Shown here piece by piece: positions 1 through 8,014 of a stretch of 9,331 nucleotides of DNA. The position numbers and the translations under genes were made by a program. The stretch spans positions 1-9,331 of the forward strand of contig JAFNUQ010000220.1 of assembly GCA_017383945.1 (NCBI GenBank), read 5' to 3'. The stretch is from Bacteroidales bacterium. GTDB taxonomy: Bacteria; Bacteroidota; Bacteroidia; Bacteroidales; UBA932. Within the stretch, counting starts at the first letter, position 1. Every line of letters starts with the position of its first letter. The notes under the pieces are model-generated. The model did not search any database and was not told where the DNA came from. It saw nothing but the letters and a program-made list of their open reading frames with translations.

Positions 1-624
1 AACATCTTTTTCTACATCGCAACAATAATAAATAAAAATGCGATGATAGAAAACTTTGCTTTGTTCTATCCGACATCGCACTTCTTCCGTTTCTGGCAGC
101 CTCTCACACATATGTTCATGCATGGTGGATTCTTCCACGTGCTCATCAACATGTATATGCTGTATATGTTTGGCTCTGTTGTAGAAAACGTCATAGGTAC
201 CAAGAAGTTCCTGGTTTTCTATTTTATCTGCGGATTTGGAGCAGCAGCTCTTCACACCGGTGTCGAATATATGCAGTTGCAGTCTTATATGGAAGGCGCA
301 GCTCTGGGTAACCAGATGTCACTCAGGCAGATATCTCTTATGAAAGTTACTCCTACTGTGGGAGCTTCCGGAGCTATTTATGGTATTCTCATTGCCTATG
401 CAATGCTCTTCCCGCAGTCGCGCATGACTCTACTTTTCCCTCCGATAACCTTGAGTGCAAAGTCTATGACATTGCTCTTTATCGGCATCGAGCTCCTCAC
501 AGGCTTGTCTGGATCAGGTGGTAATATTGCTCATTTTGCACATTTAGGTGGTGCTTTGTTTGGATTCCTCCTCATAAAATATTGGAGAAGCAGAGGAACA
601 TTGTTTGACAAATATAGATTTTAA
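1..624 (+). CDS. Rhomboid family intramembrane serine protease (5' partial)
   Basis: A polytopic membrane protease of the rhomboid family, which cleaves transmembrane substrates within the bilayer. The reading frame is open to the left edge, so the N-terminus is missing; 207 residues are visible. An ATG at 43 exists, but the codons before it (NIFFYIAT) look like the end of the first membrane helix, so I treat it as internal. Counting from position 1, the family hallmarks are present: His37, His41, His46 and Asn50 in HMFMHGGFFHVLIN (the oxyanion-site region, with H46-x3-N50 as in GlpG), the nucleophile Ser123 in GASGAIYG, and catalytic His181 in AHLGGALFG. A polar insertion of about 30 residues lies before the GASG helix. 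The protein ends in a basic tail. It lies 1 nt upstream of tsaC and is probably co-transcribed with it. The substrate is unknown. The family assignment is very secure and the protein looks catalytically competent. Confidence 0.93.
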   Translation, partial: NIFFYIATIINKNAMIENFALFYPTSHFFRFWQPLTHMFMHGGFFHVLINMYMLYMFGSVVENVIGTKKFLVFYFICGFGAAALHTGVEYMQLQSYMEGAALGNQMSLRQISLMKVTPTVGASGAIYGILIAYAMLFPQSRMTLLFPPITLSAKSMTLLFIGIELLTGLSGSGGNIAHFAHLGGALFGFLLIKYWRSRGTLFDKYRF

Positions 625-625
625 T

Positions 626-1228
626 ATGGATATCAAACCTATCATCGCAGAAGCGCTTCAAGTTCTCAAGGACGGCGGCGTAATCCTTTATCCCACAGAT
701 ACAGTATGGGGTATAGGCTGTGACTCGCGCAATGCTGAGGCTGTTGAAAAAGTTTTCAAGATCAAGCGTCGCTCGGATGCCAAATCCCTCATCCTGCTTG
801 CAAGTGATCTTGATATGGTGGCAAAACACGTCAAGGAGATACCTTCGATCGCTATCGATCTTGTGGAGGTAAATGATAAGCCGATGACAATCATCTATCC
901 TGAAGGTCAGTATCTTGCAGAAAATGTCCTGGCTGAGGATGGTTCAGTCGGAATCAGAATCCCTTACTCAGACGAGGAACAGAGACCGGAAGATGGCGGT
1001 GGTGCATTCTGCAAGGAATTGGTAAAAAGACTGCGCGCGCCGCTCGTGAGCACTTCAGCAAATATTTCCGGAGAGGATACTCCTGAGTGCTTTAAAGAGA
1101 TTTCCGAAGAAATAGTGTCTGCCGTTGATTATGTGGTGCCAAGACAGCTTGAAAGAGGCTCGACAGGGCGCAGCTCACAGATTCTGAAAGTGGGACTTGG
1201 CGGCGAAATCGAAATCCTCAGACCATAA
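626..1228 (+). CDS. tsaC: L-threonylcarbamoyladenylate synthase (TsaC/Sua5/YrdC family)
   Basis: Makes threonylcarbamoyl-AMP from threonine, bicarbonate and ATP, the first step of t6A37 modification of ANN-decoding tRNAs; cytoplasmic. The 200-residue product is a single YrdC domain without the C-terminal Sua5 extension. Visible motifs are YPTDTVWG (22-29), the basic KIKRRSDAK stretch (46-53, with K48, R50 and K53 in the family's nucleotide-binding positions), STSANISG (142-149) and a C-terminal RSSQILK (182-188) that replaces the usual PSTI-like segment. I chose ATG at 626, which follows the rhomboid TAA by 1 nt. A TTG at 605 would add seven residues and overlap the upstream gene, and the domain does not need them. 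No Shine-Dalgarno sequence is seen, as usual in Bacteroidetes, and translation may be coupled to the rhomboid gene. YciO-like paralogues share the fold, but the motif set favours TsaC. Confidence 0.9.
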   Translation: MDIKPIIAEALQVLKDGGVILYPTDTVWGIGCDSRNAEAVEKVFKIKRRSDAKSLILLASDLDMVAKHVKEIPSIAIDLVEVNDKPMTIIYPEGQYLAENVLAEDGSVGIRIPYSDEEQRPEDGGGAFCKELVKRLRAPLVSTSANISGEDTPECFKEISEEIVSAVDYVVPRQLERGSTGRSSQILKVGLGGEIEILRP

Positions 1229-1230
1229 TA

Positions 1231-1255
1231 AAAGGGAGCTATCAAGGCTCCCTTT
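1231..1255. terminator. Bidirectional hairpin terminator between tsaC and rsmE
   Basis: A 9-bp perfect stem (AAAGGGAGC at 1231-1239 with its complement at 1247-1255) closes a 7-nt loop. The A-run on the left and T-run on the right give a U-rich tail in both directions. It sits between two convergent genes, 2 nt after the tsaC stop and 7 nt beyond the rsmE stop, so it very likely ends both transcripts. Confidence 0.8.
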
Positions 1256-1262
1256 GTTATTT

Positions 1263-1985
1263 CTATAAGAAGTGAAAATATACGGCTGCAGTTGCTGCAA
1301 GTGCTGCTGTCTCCGTGCGGAAGCGGCTCTCGCCGAGTTGCACAGGCACCCATCCTGAGTCCATCGCTGCGCGAACTTCTCCCTGAGAAAAATCGCCTTC
1401 CGGACCGATCAGAACAATTATTTCGCGATTGTCGCCCAAGCTTTCAAGGGCCTCCTTGATGGAAGTTCTCTGGGCGAGTTCGTCAGAACAATAGCATATC
1501 AACTTCAGTGCTTTGCTGTCTGCGCAAGAAGAGATGAACTGTTTTACGCTCATCGGCTCATCAATATGCGGCAGGCTCGCCTTGAGGGACTGTTTTGTGG
1601 CAGCTAGCACAATCTTGCCGATGCGGTCTGTCTTGAAGACACGCCTCTCGGAATGCTCCCCGATTGTAGGCACTATCCTGTCGATGCCAAATTCTGTCGC
1701 CTTCTGGGCAAACCATTCGTAACGGTCATTGTTTTTAGTAGGGCAGACTGCAAGGGTCAGGTGATAGGGATGAGAGCCAAAAGGATACACGCGCTCAATT
1801 ACCTGAGCCTCAGCTTCTTTGGCGTCGGCATTAAGAAGGGTGCAACGATAGAGTGAACCCTTGCCGTCAATCACGGAAATCTCATCACCAGCCTTGTGTC
1901 TGAGCACTCTGACGAGGTGACCGGACTCAACAGAATCCAGCCTGACAATGCTGCCTTGAATATCGCTAGAATAAAATAGTTCCAT
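1263..1985 (-). CDS. rsmE: 16S rRNA (uracil-1498-N3)-methyltransferase RsmE
   Basis: A SPOUT-class (trefoil-knot) methyltransferase that uses S-adenosylmethionine to make m3U1498 in helix 44 of 16S rRNA, acting on the 30S subunit. The 240-residue product has the usual length. The N-terminal PUA-like RNA-binding part (about 1-70) contains the HLVRVLRHKAGD segment. The catalytic domain shows the FAQKATEFGIDRIVP segment, the SAM-binding loop LIGPEGDFSQGE, and the knot motif LGESRFRTETAALAA near the C-terminus. The segment AATKQSLKASLP stands where E. coli has the EQCGR sequence, which I recall as a common Bacteroidetes variant. Its ATG overlaps the radA stop by one base (TAATG), pointing to translational coupling. 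It is the last gene of the leftward operon. Confidence 0.95.
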   Translation of the reverse strand: MELFYSSDIQGSIVRLDSVESGHLVRVLRHKAGDEISVIDGKGSLYRCTLLNADAKEAEAQVIERVYPFGSHPYHLTLAVCPTKNNDRYEWFAQKATEFGIDRIVPTIGEHSERRVFKTDRIGKIVLAATKQSLKASLPHIDEPMSVKQFISSCADSKALKLICYCSDELAQRTSIKEALESLGDNREIIVLIGPEGDFSQGEVRAAMDSGWVPVQLGESRFRTETAALAATAAVYFHFL

Positions 1986-3346
1986 TATTTAAAGAGTTTT
2001 CTCACAAGAGCAGGGATGTCTGCTACTTTAACTATTTCAATGCCTGGGTGTTGTAATTCTATGCTTGAATAGGAAGAAAGATAGATTTTCTTAAATCCGA
2101 GCCTTAGTGCCTCAGCGATGCGTCTATCCGCCTGAGTTATAGGGCGAATCTCTCCGCTCAAGCCCACCTCTGCGGCAAAGCAGACATCAGCCGGGATGGC
2201 AAAATCAAAATTTGAAGAAAGCACAGCACACACAACCGCAAGGTCGCAGGCCGGGTCATTGACTTTCAAGCCACCGGCCATATTTAAGAATACATCCTTG
2301 GCGCTTAGCTTGAATCCGGCTCTTTTCTCAAGGACTGCGAGCAGCATATTCAATCTGCGTGTGTCAAAGCCGGTAGCGGATCTTTGGGCTGTGCCATATA
2401 CAGCTGAGCTGACAAGCGCCTGAACTTCAAACAGAAGCGGTCTTGTGCCGTCTAGGCTCACGGCAATGGCTGTGCCGCTGAGTTGCTCCTGATGCATAGG
2501 GATGAGCATTTCTGAAGGGTTGGTGACTTCGCGCAAGCCTGTCCCTGTCATTTCAAATACTGCAAGCTCGCTGGTAGAACCAAACCTATTCTTGATGCCG
2601 CGAAGTACCCTATATGATCCGCGGTTCTCGCCTTCAAACTGAAGGACTACATCCACTATGTGTTCAAGAATCTTAGGACCGGCAATGTAACCGTCCTTGG
2701 TGATATGTCCGATGAGTATCACAGGGACACCGCTCTCCTTGGCATACCTCAGTAGGCAGGCTGCCACCTCCTTGATCTGACTCACAGAGCCGGGTGTGGA
2801 CTCTACGCTGCTTGTATACATAGTCTGCACAGAGTCTACAATCATCAGTGCAGGATTCATCTCCTCTGCCTGGGCGATTATATCTTCAATGCAGGTGTGG
2901 CAGAAAATATAGCAGTTATCTTCCTCTCCTCCAAGACGTTGAGCTCTCATCTTGACCTGCTTGAGACTCTCCTCACCAGACACATAAAGAGTCTTTGCAT
3001 CCTTGAGGTGTAAAGGAATCTGAAGACTTAGAGTGGACTTGCCAATGCCTGGCTCTCCGCCTAAAAGCACGAGAGATCCCGGTACTATGCCGCCACCAAG
3101 CAATCGGTCTACCTCCGGCATACCAAGCACCAGACGGCTCTCGTCGGAGAAGTCGATTTCCTTCAGAGCCTTCGGTGCATTGCCAGTAGAACTGCTGCGG
3201 CTTGAAGAACTTTTGGCTTTGGTGGATTGGCTTGGGGCTTCAACCATCGTGTTCCAAGAGCCGCAGGCTGGGCAGCGCCCCATCCATTTTGCGCTCTCGG
3301 CGCCACATTCGGTGCAGAACCAGGTGCTTTTAGTCGATTTTGCCAT
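1985..3346 (-). CDS. radA: DNA repair protein RadA
   Basis: A RecA-related ATPase and branch-migration helicase that helps process recombination intermediates (family knowledge). The 453 residues match the family length. In order: an N-terminal four-cysteine zinc finger (C11, C14, C25, C28); a Ser/Lys-rich flexible linker (about 38-55); the RecA-like core with Walker A GEPGIGKST (97-105) and Walker B LMIVDS (167-172); the RadA signature KNRFG (252-256); and a C-terminal Lon-protease-like domain (about 290-453), non-proteolytic in RadA. The start ATG is 1 nt after the stop of the upstream phosphodiesterase gene, and the last base of the coding region overlaps rsmE. All key motifs are intact. 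Confidence 0.97.
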   Translation of the reverse strand: MAKSTKSTWFCTECGAESAKWMGRCPACGSWNTMVEAPSQSTKAKSSSSRSSSTGNAPKALKEIDFSDESRLVLGMPEVDRLLGGGIVPGSLVLLGGEPGIGKSTLSLQIPLHLKDAKTLYVSGEESLKQVKMRAQRLGGEEDNCYIFCHTCIEDIIAQAEEMNPALMIVDSVQTMYTSSVESTPGSVSQIKEVAACLLRYAKESGVPVILIGHITKDGYIAGPKILEHIVDVVLQFEGENRGSYRVLRGIKNRFGSTSELAVFEMTGTGLREVTNPSEMLIPMHQEQLSGTAIAVSLDGTRPLLFEVQALVSSAVYGTAQRSATGFDTRRLNMLLAVLEKRAGFKLSAKDVFLNMAGGLKVNDPACDLAVVCAVLSSNFDFAIPADVCFAAEVGLSGEIRPITQADRRIAEALRLGFKKIYLSSYSSIELQHPGIEIVKVADIPALVRKLFK

Positions 3347-3347
3347 A

Positions 3348-3863
3348 TTAATATATTTTTGTCTCGCGAGGAAGCTGGAAGACCTCCATATCTTTCAACT
3401 CGCCGTCCTCTATCTTGAATCTCAGTGCTGTGCGCACGACCTGCCAACCTTGCAGTCCGGCAGCTCCCGGGTTGATATACAGCAGGTTGTTGGCGTTATC
3501 TCTTTGTACTTTGAGGATGTGGCTATGTCCGCAGACTAGCACATCAGGGCGGTAGTTGTCAATCATAGCTGCAACTCTCAGGTTATAATGGCCCGGAGAT
3601 CCGGCAATGTGGGTCATCAGGATTTTAACTCCTTGCTCGCAGATAAACTGAGTTTCAGGGTGCTCAAATCTGATATCTTGTCCGTCGCAGTTGCCGCTCA
3701 CGCCAAGCAGAGGCTTGAATTCAGCAATACTCTTGGCAAATTCAACTCCGCCACCGAAGTCTCCTGCATGCCAAATAACATCGACATCCTTGAAGAACTC
3801 TTTAAATTGAGGATCAAAGATGCCGTGTGTATCGCTGATCAATCCGACAAACAGTCTGGCCAT
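3348..3863 (-). CDS. YfcE/MJ0936-type metallophosphoesterase
   Basis: A small cytoplasmic metal-dependent phosphodiesterase of the calcineurin-like superfamily, 171 residues. The complete set of metal ligands is visible: D11 and H13 in SDTHG, D35 in HAGDFGG, N58 in SGNCD, H85 in MTHIAG, and H113/H115 in GHSH. NPGAAG (131-136) stands where the family usually has NPGS. YfcE homologues hydrolyse model phosphodiesters in vitro with Mn2+, but their physiological substrate is generally unknown, so I give no specific reaction or symbol. It lies 4 nt after galE and 1 nt before radA, inside the leftward operon. Confidence 0.9.
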   Translation of the reverse strand: MARLFVGLISDTHGIFDPQFKEFFKDVDVIWHAGDFGGGVEFAKSIAEFKPLLGVSGNCDGQDIRFEHPETQFICEQGVKILMTHIAGSPGHYNLRVAAMIDNYRPDVLVCGHSHILKVQRDNANNLLYINPGAAGLQGWQVVRTALRFKIEDGELKDMEVFQLPRETKIY

Positions 3864-3867
3864 CGGA

Positions 3868-4896
3868 TTATTCTTTGCCTGCGAGTCTCTTCTCCCAAGC
3901 CCAAGCTGCTGCGAGAGTGTCTTCTACGCTTCTTTCTGCTGTCCAGCCGAGCTCTTCATTGGCTCTCTGCGGATCTGCCCAGATGGCAACCACGTCGCCG
4001 GCTCTGCGAGGAGCAAATTTCCAATTGAGCTTGAGATCGTTGACCTTCTCAAATGCATTGATGAGCTCAAGCACAGATACAGGGCGGCCTGTGCCGACGT
4101 TGAAGATCTCATACTCCTCCTTCATCTTGCCGTCCACCATGCGTGAAACTGCACACACGTGAGCCTTTGCAAGGTCTACGATATCGATATAGTCGCGAAG
4201 GCAGGTTCCGTCTTCGGTAGGGTAGTCGTTGCCAAATACTGAGAGGCATTCTCTCTTGCCCACAGCTGTCTGAGTGATAAACGGCACGAGGTTGTTTGGC
4301 ACGCCGCGAGGAAGCTCACCGATCAGGGCGCTAGGATGTGCACCGATAGGGTTGAAATATCTGAGCGCGATGCCCTTGACGCCATCATAGGCAGCTACGC
4401 TGTCGCGAAGGATGTCTTCGCAGATCTGCTTTGTATTGCCATAAGGCGAAGTTGCCGGCTGACGAGGAGAAACCTCTGTCACAGGAAGAACGTCTGTCTC
4501 TCCGTAAACTGTTGCAGATGAAGAGAATAGCACGTTGCATCCGCCGTGTGTGCGAGCAGCATCGATGATGTTGATAAACGAAACAAGATTATTGTTGTAG
4601 TACATCAATGGCTCTGCGACAGACTCGCCTACAGCCTTGTATGCGGCAAAATGGATAACTGCGTCAATCTGGTGTGCGTCAAAGAGTTCGTTGACTGCCT
4701 TGGCGTCGCAGAAATCCATCTTGATGAGTGGAAGTTCCTTGCCGAGGATCTGGCACACGCCTTTATAGTTGGTTTCATCACAATTTGAGAAGTTGTCAGC
4801 GATGACTACATCGTAGCCTGCGTTGCTGAGCTCAACGGTCACGTGGCTGCCAATAAATCCGGCACCACCTGAAACAAGGACGGTTTTTCTTGACAT
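3868..4896 (-). CDS. galE: UDP-glucose 4-epimerase
   Basis: Interconverts UDP-glucose and UDP-galactose with tightly bound NAD+ (Leloir pathway; also supplies UDP-galactose for surface glycans). A 342-residue extended short-chain dehydrogenase. The NAD-binding GGAGFIG motif is at 10-16, SSSATVYG at 125-132 (S127 matches the catalytic Ser124 of E. coli GalE by motif), and the catalytic YxxxK is Y152-K156 in PYGNTK. The substrate-domain segments LRYFNPIGAHPS and LRDYIDIVDLA are typical of GalE proper rather than of other epimerases. The nearest upstream gene, queH, is 29 nt away, the largest gap in this operon. Its AT-rich leader has no Shine-Dalgarno sequence. Other UDP-hexose epimerase specificities, such as UDP-GlcNAc, cannot be excluded from motifs alone. 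Confidence 0.93.
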   Translation of the reverse strand: MSRKTVLVSGGAGFIGSHVTVELSNAGYDVVIADNFSNCDETNYKGVCQILGKELPLIKMDFCDAKAVNELFDAHQIDAVIHFAAYKAVGESVAEPLMYYNNNLVSFINIIDAARTHGGCNVLFSSSATVYGETDVLPVTEVSPRQPATSPYGNTKQICEDILRDSVAAYDGVKGIALRYFNPIGAHPSALIGELPRGVPNNLVPFITQTAVGKRECLSVFGNDYPTEDGTCLRDYIDIVDLAKAHVCAVSRMVDGKMKEEYEIFNVGTGRPVSVLELINAFEKVNDLKLNWKFAPRRAGDVVAIWADPQRANEELGWTAERSVEDTLAAAWAWEKRLAGKE

Positions 4897-4925
4897 AATT
4901 GATTATTTGTAACTAATCACGAAAG

Positions 4926-5516
4926 TTACACATTTTTTGCAAATTCGCATCCGCAAAATAGCTGATTATAGAAATTCTCTTCTTTGATAATCTCGTTACG
5001 ACGAGGTTGAAGGCCTCCTTTGCGCCAATTCTGCGGCCACCAGATCACCTTTCTGTCAGCCTCTACGCCTATATTTGCCTGCTCGCAGGCCCATTCTCCG
5101 GCACGGTTGACCTGATCCAGGTCTTTCCATCGCGACGAAGCCAGACTTGTGCTCATCTGCTGTATACCTCGGCTCTGAGCATACTTCGCTGCGCGGATAA
5201 GACGGAACTTGAAACACTGCTCGCACCTCAGGCCGCGCTCCGGCTCCCTCTCCAAGCCTCGTACCGCCTGCAGCCATTGCGGGTGCTCATATTGGTCTTC
5301 GACGCATTCTACGCCAAGTCTCTCGCAATATCGCTTGAGCTCCTGCATTCGCAAGGCATACTCCTCAAAAGGGTAGATATTGGCATTGCTGAAATATACC
5401 ACAGGCTTCAGCCCGTTTTCAAGCATACATTCGAGAATCGCTCCCGAGCAGGGGGCGCAGCAAGAGTGGAGCAGCACTTCCGGGCTGTCTATTGGCGTGG
5501 TGATCTTATATTTCAT
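4926..5516 (-). CDS. queH: Epoxyqueuosine reductase QueH
   Basis: Catalyses the last step of queuosine synthesis, reduction of epoxyqueuosine to queuosine in GUN-decoding tRNAs; QueH is the cobalamin-independent alternative to QueG. The 196-residue product has the family cysteines: C19, C20 and C23 in LLHSCCAPCS, C98 and C101 in GLRCEQC, and C188 and C190 in YNQLFCGCEF. Studied QueH enzymes bind a [4Fe-4S] cluster and a neighbouring iron (family knowledge). STSLASSRWKDLDQVN matches the conserved TTSL..S..K segment. The ATG shares four bases (ATGA) with the stop of the small Cys-rich gene upstream, so translation is probably coupled to the iron-uptake genes. No other queuosine gene is in the window. 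Confidence 0.93.
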   Translation of the reverse strand: MKYKITTPIDSPEVLLHSCCAPCSGAILECMLENGLKPVVYFSNANIYPFEEYALRMQELKRYCERLGVECVEDQYEHPQWLQAVRGLEREPERGLRCEQCFKFRLIRAAKYAQSRGIQQMSTSLASSRWKDLDQVNRAGEWACEQANIGVEADRKVIWWPQNWRKGGLQPRRNEIIKEENFYNQLFCGCEFAKNV

Positions 5517-5650
5517 TTCTTATGCGGGCATCCGTCGCAAGTGCTAGAGGAGCAGCCGGTGCATCCGCTTCCTTTGCGTCTGATTGAGCGCAGTGCCAGA
5601 ATCATAAGCACAGCTACGACGATGATTATTAATATGCTGACAAGATTCAC
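5513..5650 (-). CDS. FeoB-associated Cys-rich membrane protein (45 aa, GTG start)
   Basis: A very small gene between feoAB and queH. It starts with GTG at 5650, one codon after the feoAB TAA, and stops at 5513 within an ATGA overlap with queH. The product begins MNLVSI, has a single hydrophobic helix (about 3-20), then a basic stretch RSIRRK (21-26), then a Cys-rich tail with C30, C33, C38 and C41 in GCTGCSSSTCDGC, ending PHKK. This layout (one helix, basic hinge, CxxC pairs) matches the FeoB-associated Cys-rich membrane protein family encoded directly after feoB in many anaerobes. Members are thought to assist FeoB, possibly by binding iron, but the mechanism is not established. The only other in-frame codon after the preceding stop is GCA, so GTG is the only plausible start. 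Confidence 0.88.
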   Translation of the reverse strand: MNLVSILIIIVVAVLMILALRSIRRKGSGCTGCSSSTCDGCPHKK

Positions 5651-5653
5651 TGC

Positions 5654-7996
5654 TTATATAAATAGAATTGTGAGCCAACGTGCGGCCAGAGCGCATACCC
5701 AGGCGATGCTGCATTGGCAAAGAACCAGAAGCAGTGCGCTTCGTGTGCTGATTTCTCTCTTTACGGCAGCGATCGCGGCAACGCAAGGGGTGTAAAGCAA
5801 ACAGAAGATGAGCATTGGCACTGCCGAAGTCAAGGTCAATGCTGAACCGATGCCCAGAACCTCCATTGTGGAAACGACGCTCTCCTTGGCAAGGAAGCCG
5901 CTGACAAGTGCAGTCACTATGCGCCAGTCGCCAAGTCCGATAGGTGCAAATATCGGGGCAATCAGACCTGCGATGCGCGCAAGCATACTATCCTGAGGAT
6001 CAACGAGATGCAGGCCGAAATCAAAGCTCTGCAGGAACCATATCACGATGGATGCGATGAAGATTACGGTAAAGGCCCTTTGGAGGAAATCCTTGCATTT
6101 GTCCCAGAGCAGGCGGATGACATTTTGTGCTGTCGGCATGCGGTAATTAGGGATTTCCATCACAAACGGAGCTGTGCTGTCGCTCTTTCTCTTCCATTTT
6201 TCTACCAGGGCGACGATGATGCCCACGAGGATTGAAAACAAGTAGAGTCCAATGAGTACCAATCCGGCGTGATTAGGGAAAAACGCACTCGTGAAGAAGG
6301 CGTAGATTGGAATCTTGGCTGAACAGCTCATAAACGGCGTGAGCCAGATGGTTGTTTTTCTGTCTGTTGCAGAAGGTAGCGTGCGAGTGGCCATGATTGC
6401 CGGCACGGAGCAGCCAAATCCGATGAGGAGAGGCACGATGCTGCGCCCGCTCAGGCCAATCTTGCGAAGGAGTTTGTCGCAGACAAATGCAACCCTCGCC
6501 ATATATCCGCTGTCTTCAAGTATAGACAGGAAGAAGAAGAGAATCAAGATGATAGGCACAAAGCTCACGACGGATCCCACGCCTCCGAAGATGCCGTCGG
6601 CAACAAGCGAGCGCACGGCAGGAGTTACGTTCCAGCTTGCAAATGCGCTATCTATATAGGCTGCCAAGGCCTGAATTCCGCGGTCAAGAAGGTCCTGCAG
6701 TGGTGCTCCGAGCAGATCTATTGATATCCAGATTATCAGCGCGATAGCCAGGAAGAAGATAGGCAGGGCAGTGTATTTGCCTGTGAGAATCTTGTCGATT
6801 CGGCGGCTTCGTGCATACTCCTTGCTTTCTTGTGGTTTGATGACGGTCTGGGCGCAGAGCTTTTCAATGAATGCATACCTCATATCGGCAATCGCTGCGG
6901 CAGCATCCATCCCGCGTTCCTCTTCCATCTGAGTGATAAGGTGGCCGATGGTTTCTTTCTCGTTTTGAGACAGCTTGAGTTTGTTGAGGATGTCATTGTC
7001 TCCTTCTGCGATGCGACAGGCTGCAAATCTCACAGGTATGTCGGCGGCAACAGCGTGGTCTTCAATAAGATGCATTATGCCGTGGATGCTGCGGTGGACG
7101 GCCTCGGATTTTGGACTGTCCTTCTGGCAGAAGTCGTTTCGCAGAGGCTTCTCTTGATATTTTGCGATATGTACAGCATGCTGAACGAGCTCTTCGATGC
7201 CTTCTTTGTTACGTGCTGAGATCGGAACGACCGGGAGACCCAGTATCTTTTCCATCTCGTTGACGTTGATTGCACCACCGTTGCCTTGTACTTCGTCCAT
7301 CATATTTAGAGCGATAACCATCGGGACTTCCATCTCCATCAGCTGGAGGGTAAGGAATAGGTTGCGCTCAATATTGCTGGCGTCTACTATATTGATGATT
7401 GCTTTGGGCTTCTGCTCAAGCACAAAACTTCTGGAAATCAGCTCCTCTGCGCTATATGGAGAGAGAGAATATATGCCCGGTAGGTCGGTGATAAGGGTGT
7501 CCGGATGGCCCTTGATGACTCCGTCTTTGCGGTCAACTGTCACTCCCGGGAAGTTACCCACGTGCTGGTTGGAGCCTGTGAGCTGATTGAACAGGGTGGT
7601 TTTACCGGAATTTTGATTGCCCACAAGGGCAAAAGTCAAGGTGCTGCCTTTAGGGAGAACTTTTGTCTCTTCTTTTTTATTGTGGAATTTGCCTTCCTCA
7701 CCCAGTCCCGGGTGCTCCCCTCTGTTTAATTGTATGTGAGCAAGCTTCTGGTGCTCCTTTTTTGCAGGAGAGTTGATGATCTCGACTTCAATCTCGGAAG
7801 CCTCTGCGAGCCTGAGGCTCAGACTATAACTGCCGACAAGCAGTTCGATGGGGTCTCCCATAGGGGCAAACTGCTTTATACTGAGTTCTCTGCCGGGGAT
7901 AATGCCCATACTGAGGAGATGCTGTCTTAGTGCAGATTCTCCCTTGACTTGCTTGATTATGGCGGATTGTCCTATTTTCAGCTCGGCTAATGTCAT
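5654..7996 (-). CDS. feoB: Fused FeoA-FeoB ferrous iron transport protein
   Basis: Imports Fe(II) across the inner membrane, typically under anaerobic conditions. The 780-residue product has an SH3-like FeoA domain at 1-75, a charged His-containing linker (76-117), a G domain and then a membrane domain. G motifs are all present: G1 GNQNSGKT (126-133), G2 NFPGVTV (148-154), G3 DLPG (171-174), G4 NMMD (231-234) and G5 SAR (260-262). In G1 the usual proline of GNPN is Gln, which I recall as common in Bacteroidetes FeoAB. The membrane part (about 409-780) carries both gate motifs with their conserved cysteines, GCSVPAIM (528-535, C529) and FMSCSAKIP (555-563, C558). It is the first gene of the leftward operon, behind a clear promoter, followed 3 nt later by the Cys-rich partner gene. 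I see no Fur box. The fusion is normal in this phylum. Confidence 0.97.
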   Translation of the reverse strand: MTLAELKIGQSAIIKQVKGESALRQHLLSMGIIPGRELSIKQFAPMGDPIELLVGSYSLSLRLAEASEIEVEIINSPAKKEHQKLAHIQLNRGEHPGLGEEGKFHNKKEETKVLPKGSTLTFALVGNQNSGKTTLFNQLTGSNQHVGNFPGVTVDRKDGVIKGHPDTLITDLPGIYSLSPYSAEELISRSFVLEQKPKAIINIVDASNIERNLFLTLQLMEMEVPMVIALNMMDEVQGNGGAINVNEMEKILGLPVVPISARNKEGIEELVQHAVHIAKYQEKPLRNDFCQKDSPKSEAVHRSIHGIMHLIEDHAVAADIPVRFAACRIAEGDNDILNKLKLSQNEKETIGHLITQMEEERGMDAAAAIADMRYAFIEKLCAQTVIKPQESKEYARSRRIDKILTGKYTALPIFFLAIALIIWISIDLLGAPLQDLLDRGIQALAAYIDSAFASWNVTPAVRSLVADGIFGGVGSVVSFVPIILILFFFLSILEDSGYMARVAFVCDKLLRKIGLSGRSIVPLLIGFGCSVPAIMATRTLPSATDRKTTIWLTPFMSCSAKIPIYAFFTSAFFPNHAGLVLIGLYLFSILVGIIVALVEKWKRKSDSTAPFVMEIPNYRMPTAQNVIRLLWDKCKDFLQRAFTVIFIASIVIWFLQSFDFGLHLVDPQDSMLARIAGLIAPIFAPIGLGDWRIVTALVSGFLAKESVVSTMEVLGIGSALTLTSAVPMLIFCLLYTPCVAAIAAVKREISTRSALLLVLCQCSIAWVCALAARWLTILFI

Positions 7997-8014
7997 CGTT
8001 TATGAGTTATAATG

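Noticed and set aside
3033..3539. A 168-codon plus-strand open frame opposite radA and the phosphodiesterase gene.
   Set aside because: Antisense to intact metal-binding and zinc-finger motifs; its Pro/Ser-rich translation resembles no known protein.
4921..4943. Possible internal galE promoter: TAACTTTC on the minus strand near the queH stop.
   Set aside because: The -7 match is 7 of 8, and the only nearby TTTG lies 11 nt upstream instead of about 19; the support is too weak to list as a feature.
5544..5786. An 80-codon minus-strand frame overlapping the end of feoAB.
   Set aside because: The genuine small gene at 5513-5650 is in another frame and explains the region through its helix and CxxC motifs; this frame overlaps feoAB by over 130 nt.
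5007..5795. A 262-codon plus-strand open frame opposite queH, the small Cys-rich gene and the end of feoAB.
   Set aside because: It runs antisense to three genes with strong family motifs, has no recognisable domain of its own, and spans the queH-feoAB junction; it is a shadow frame.
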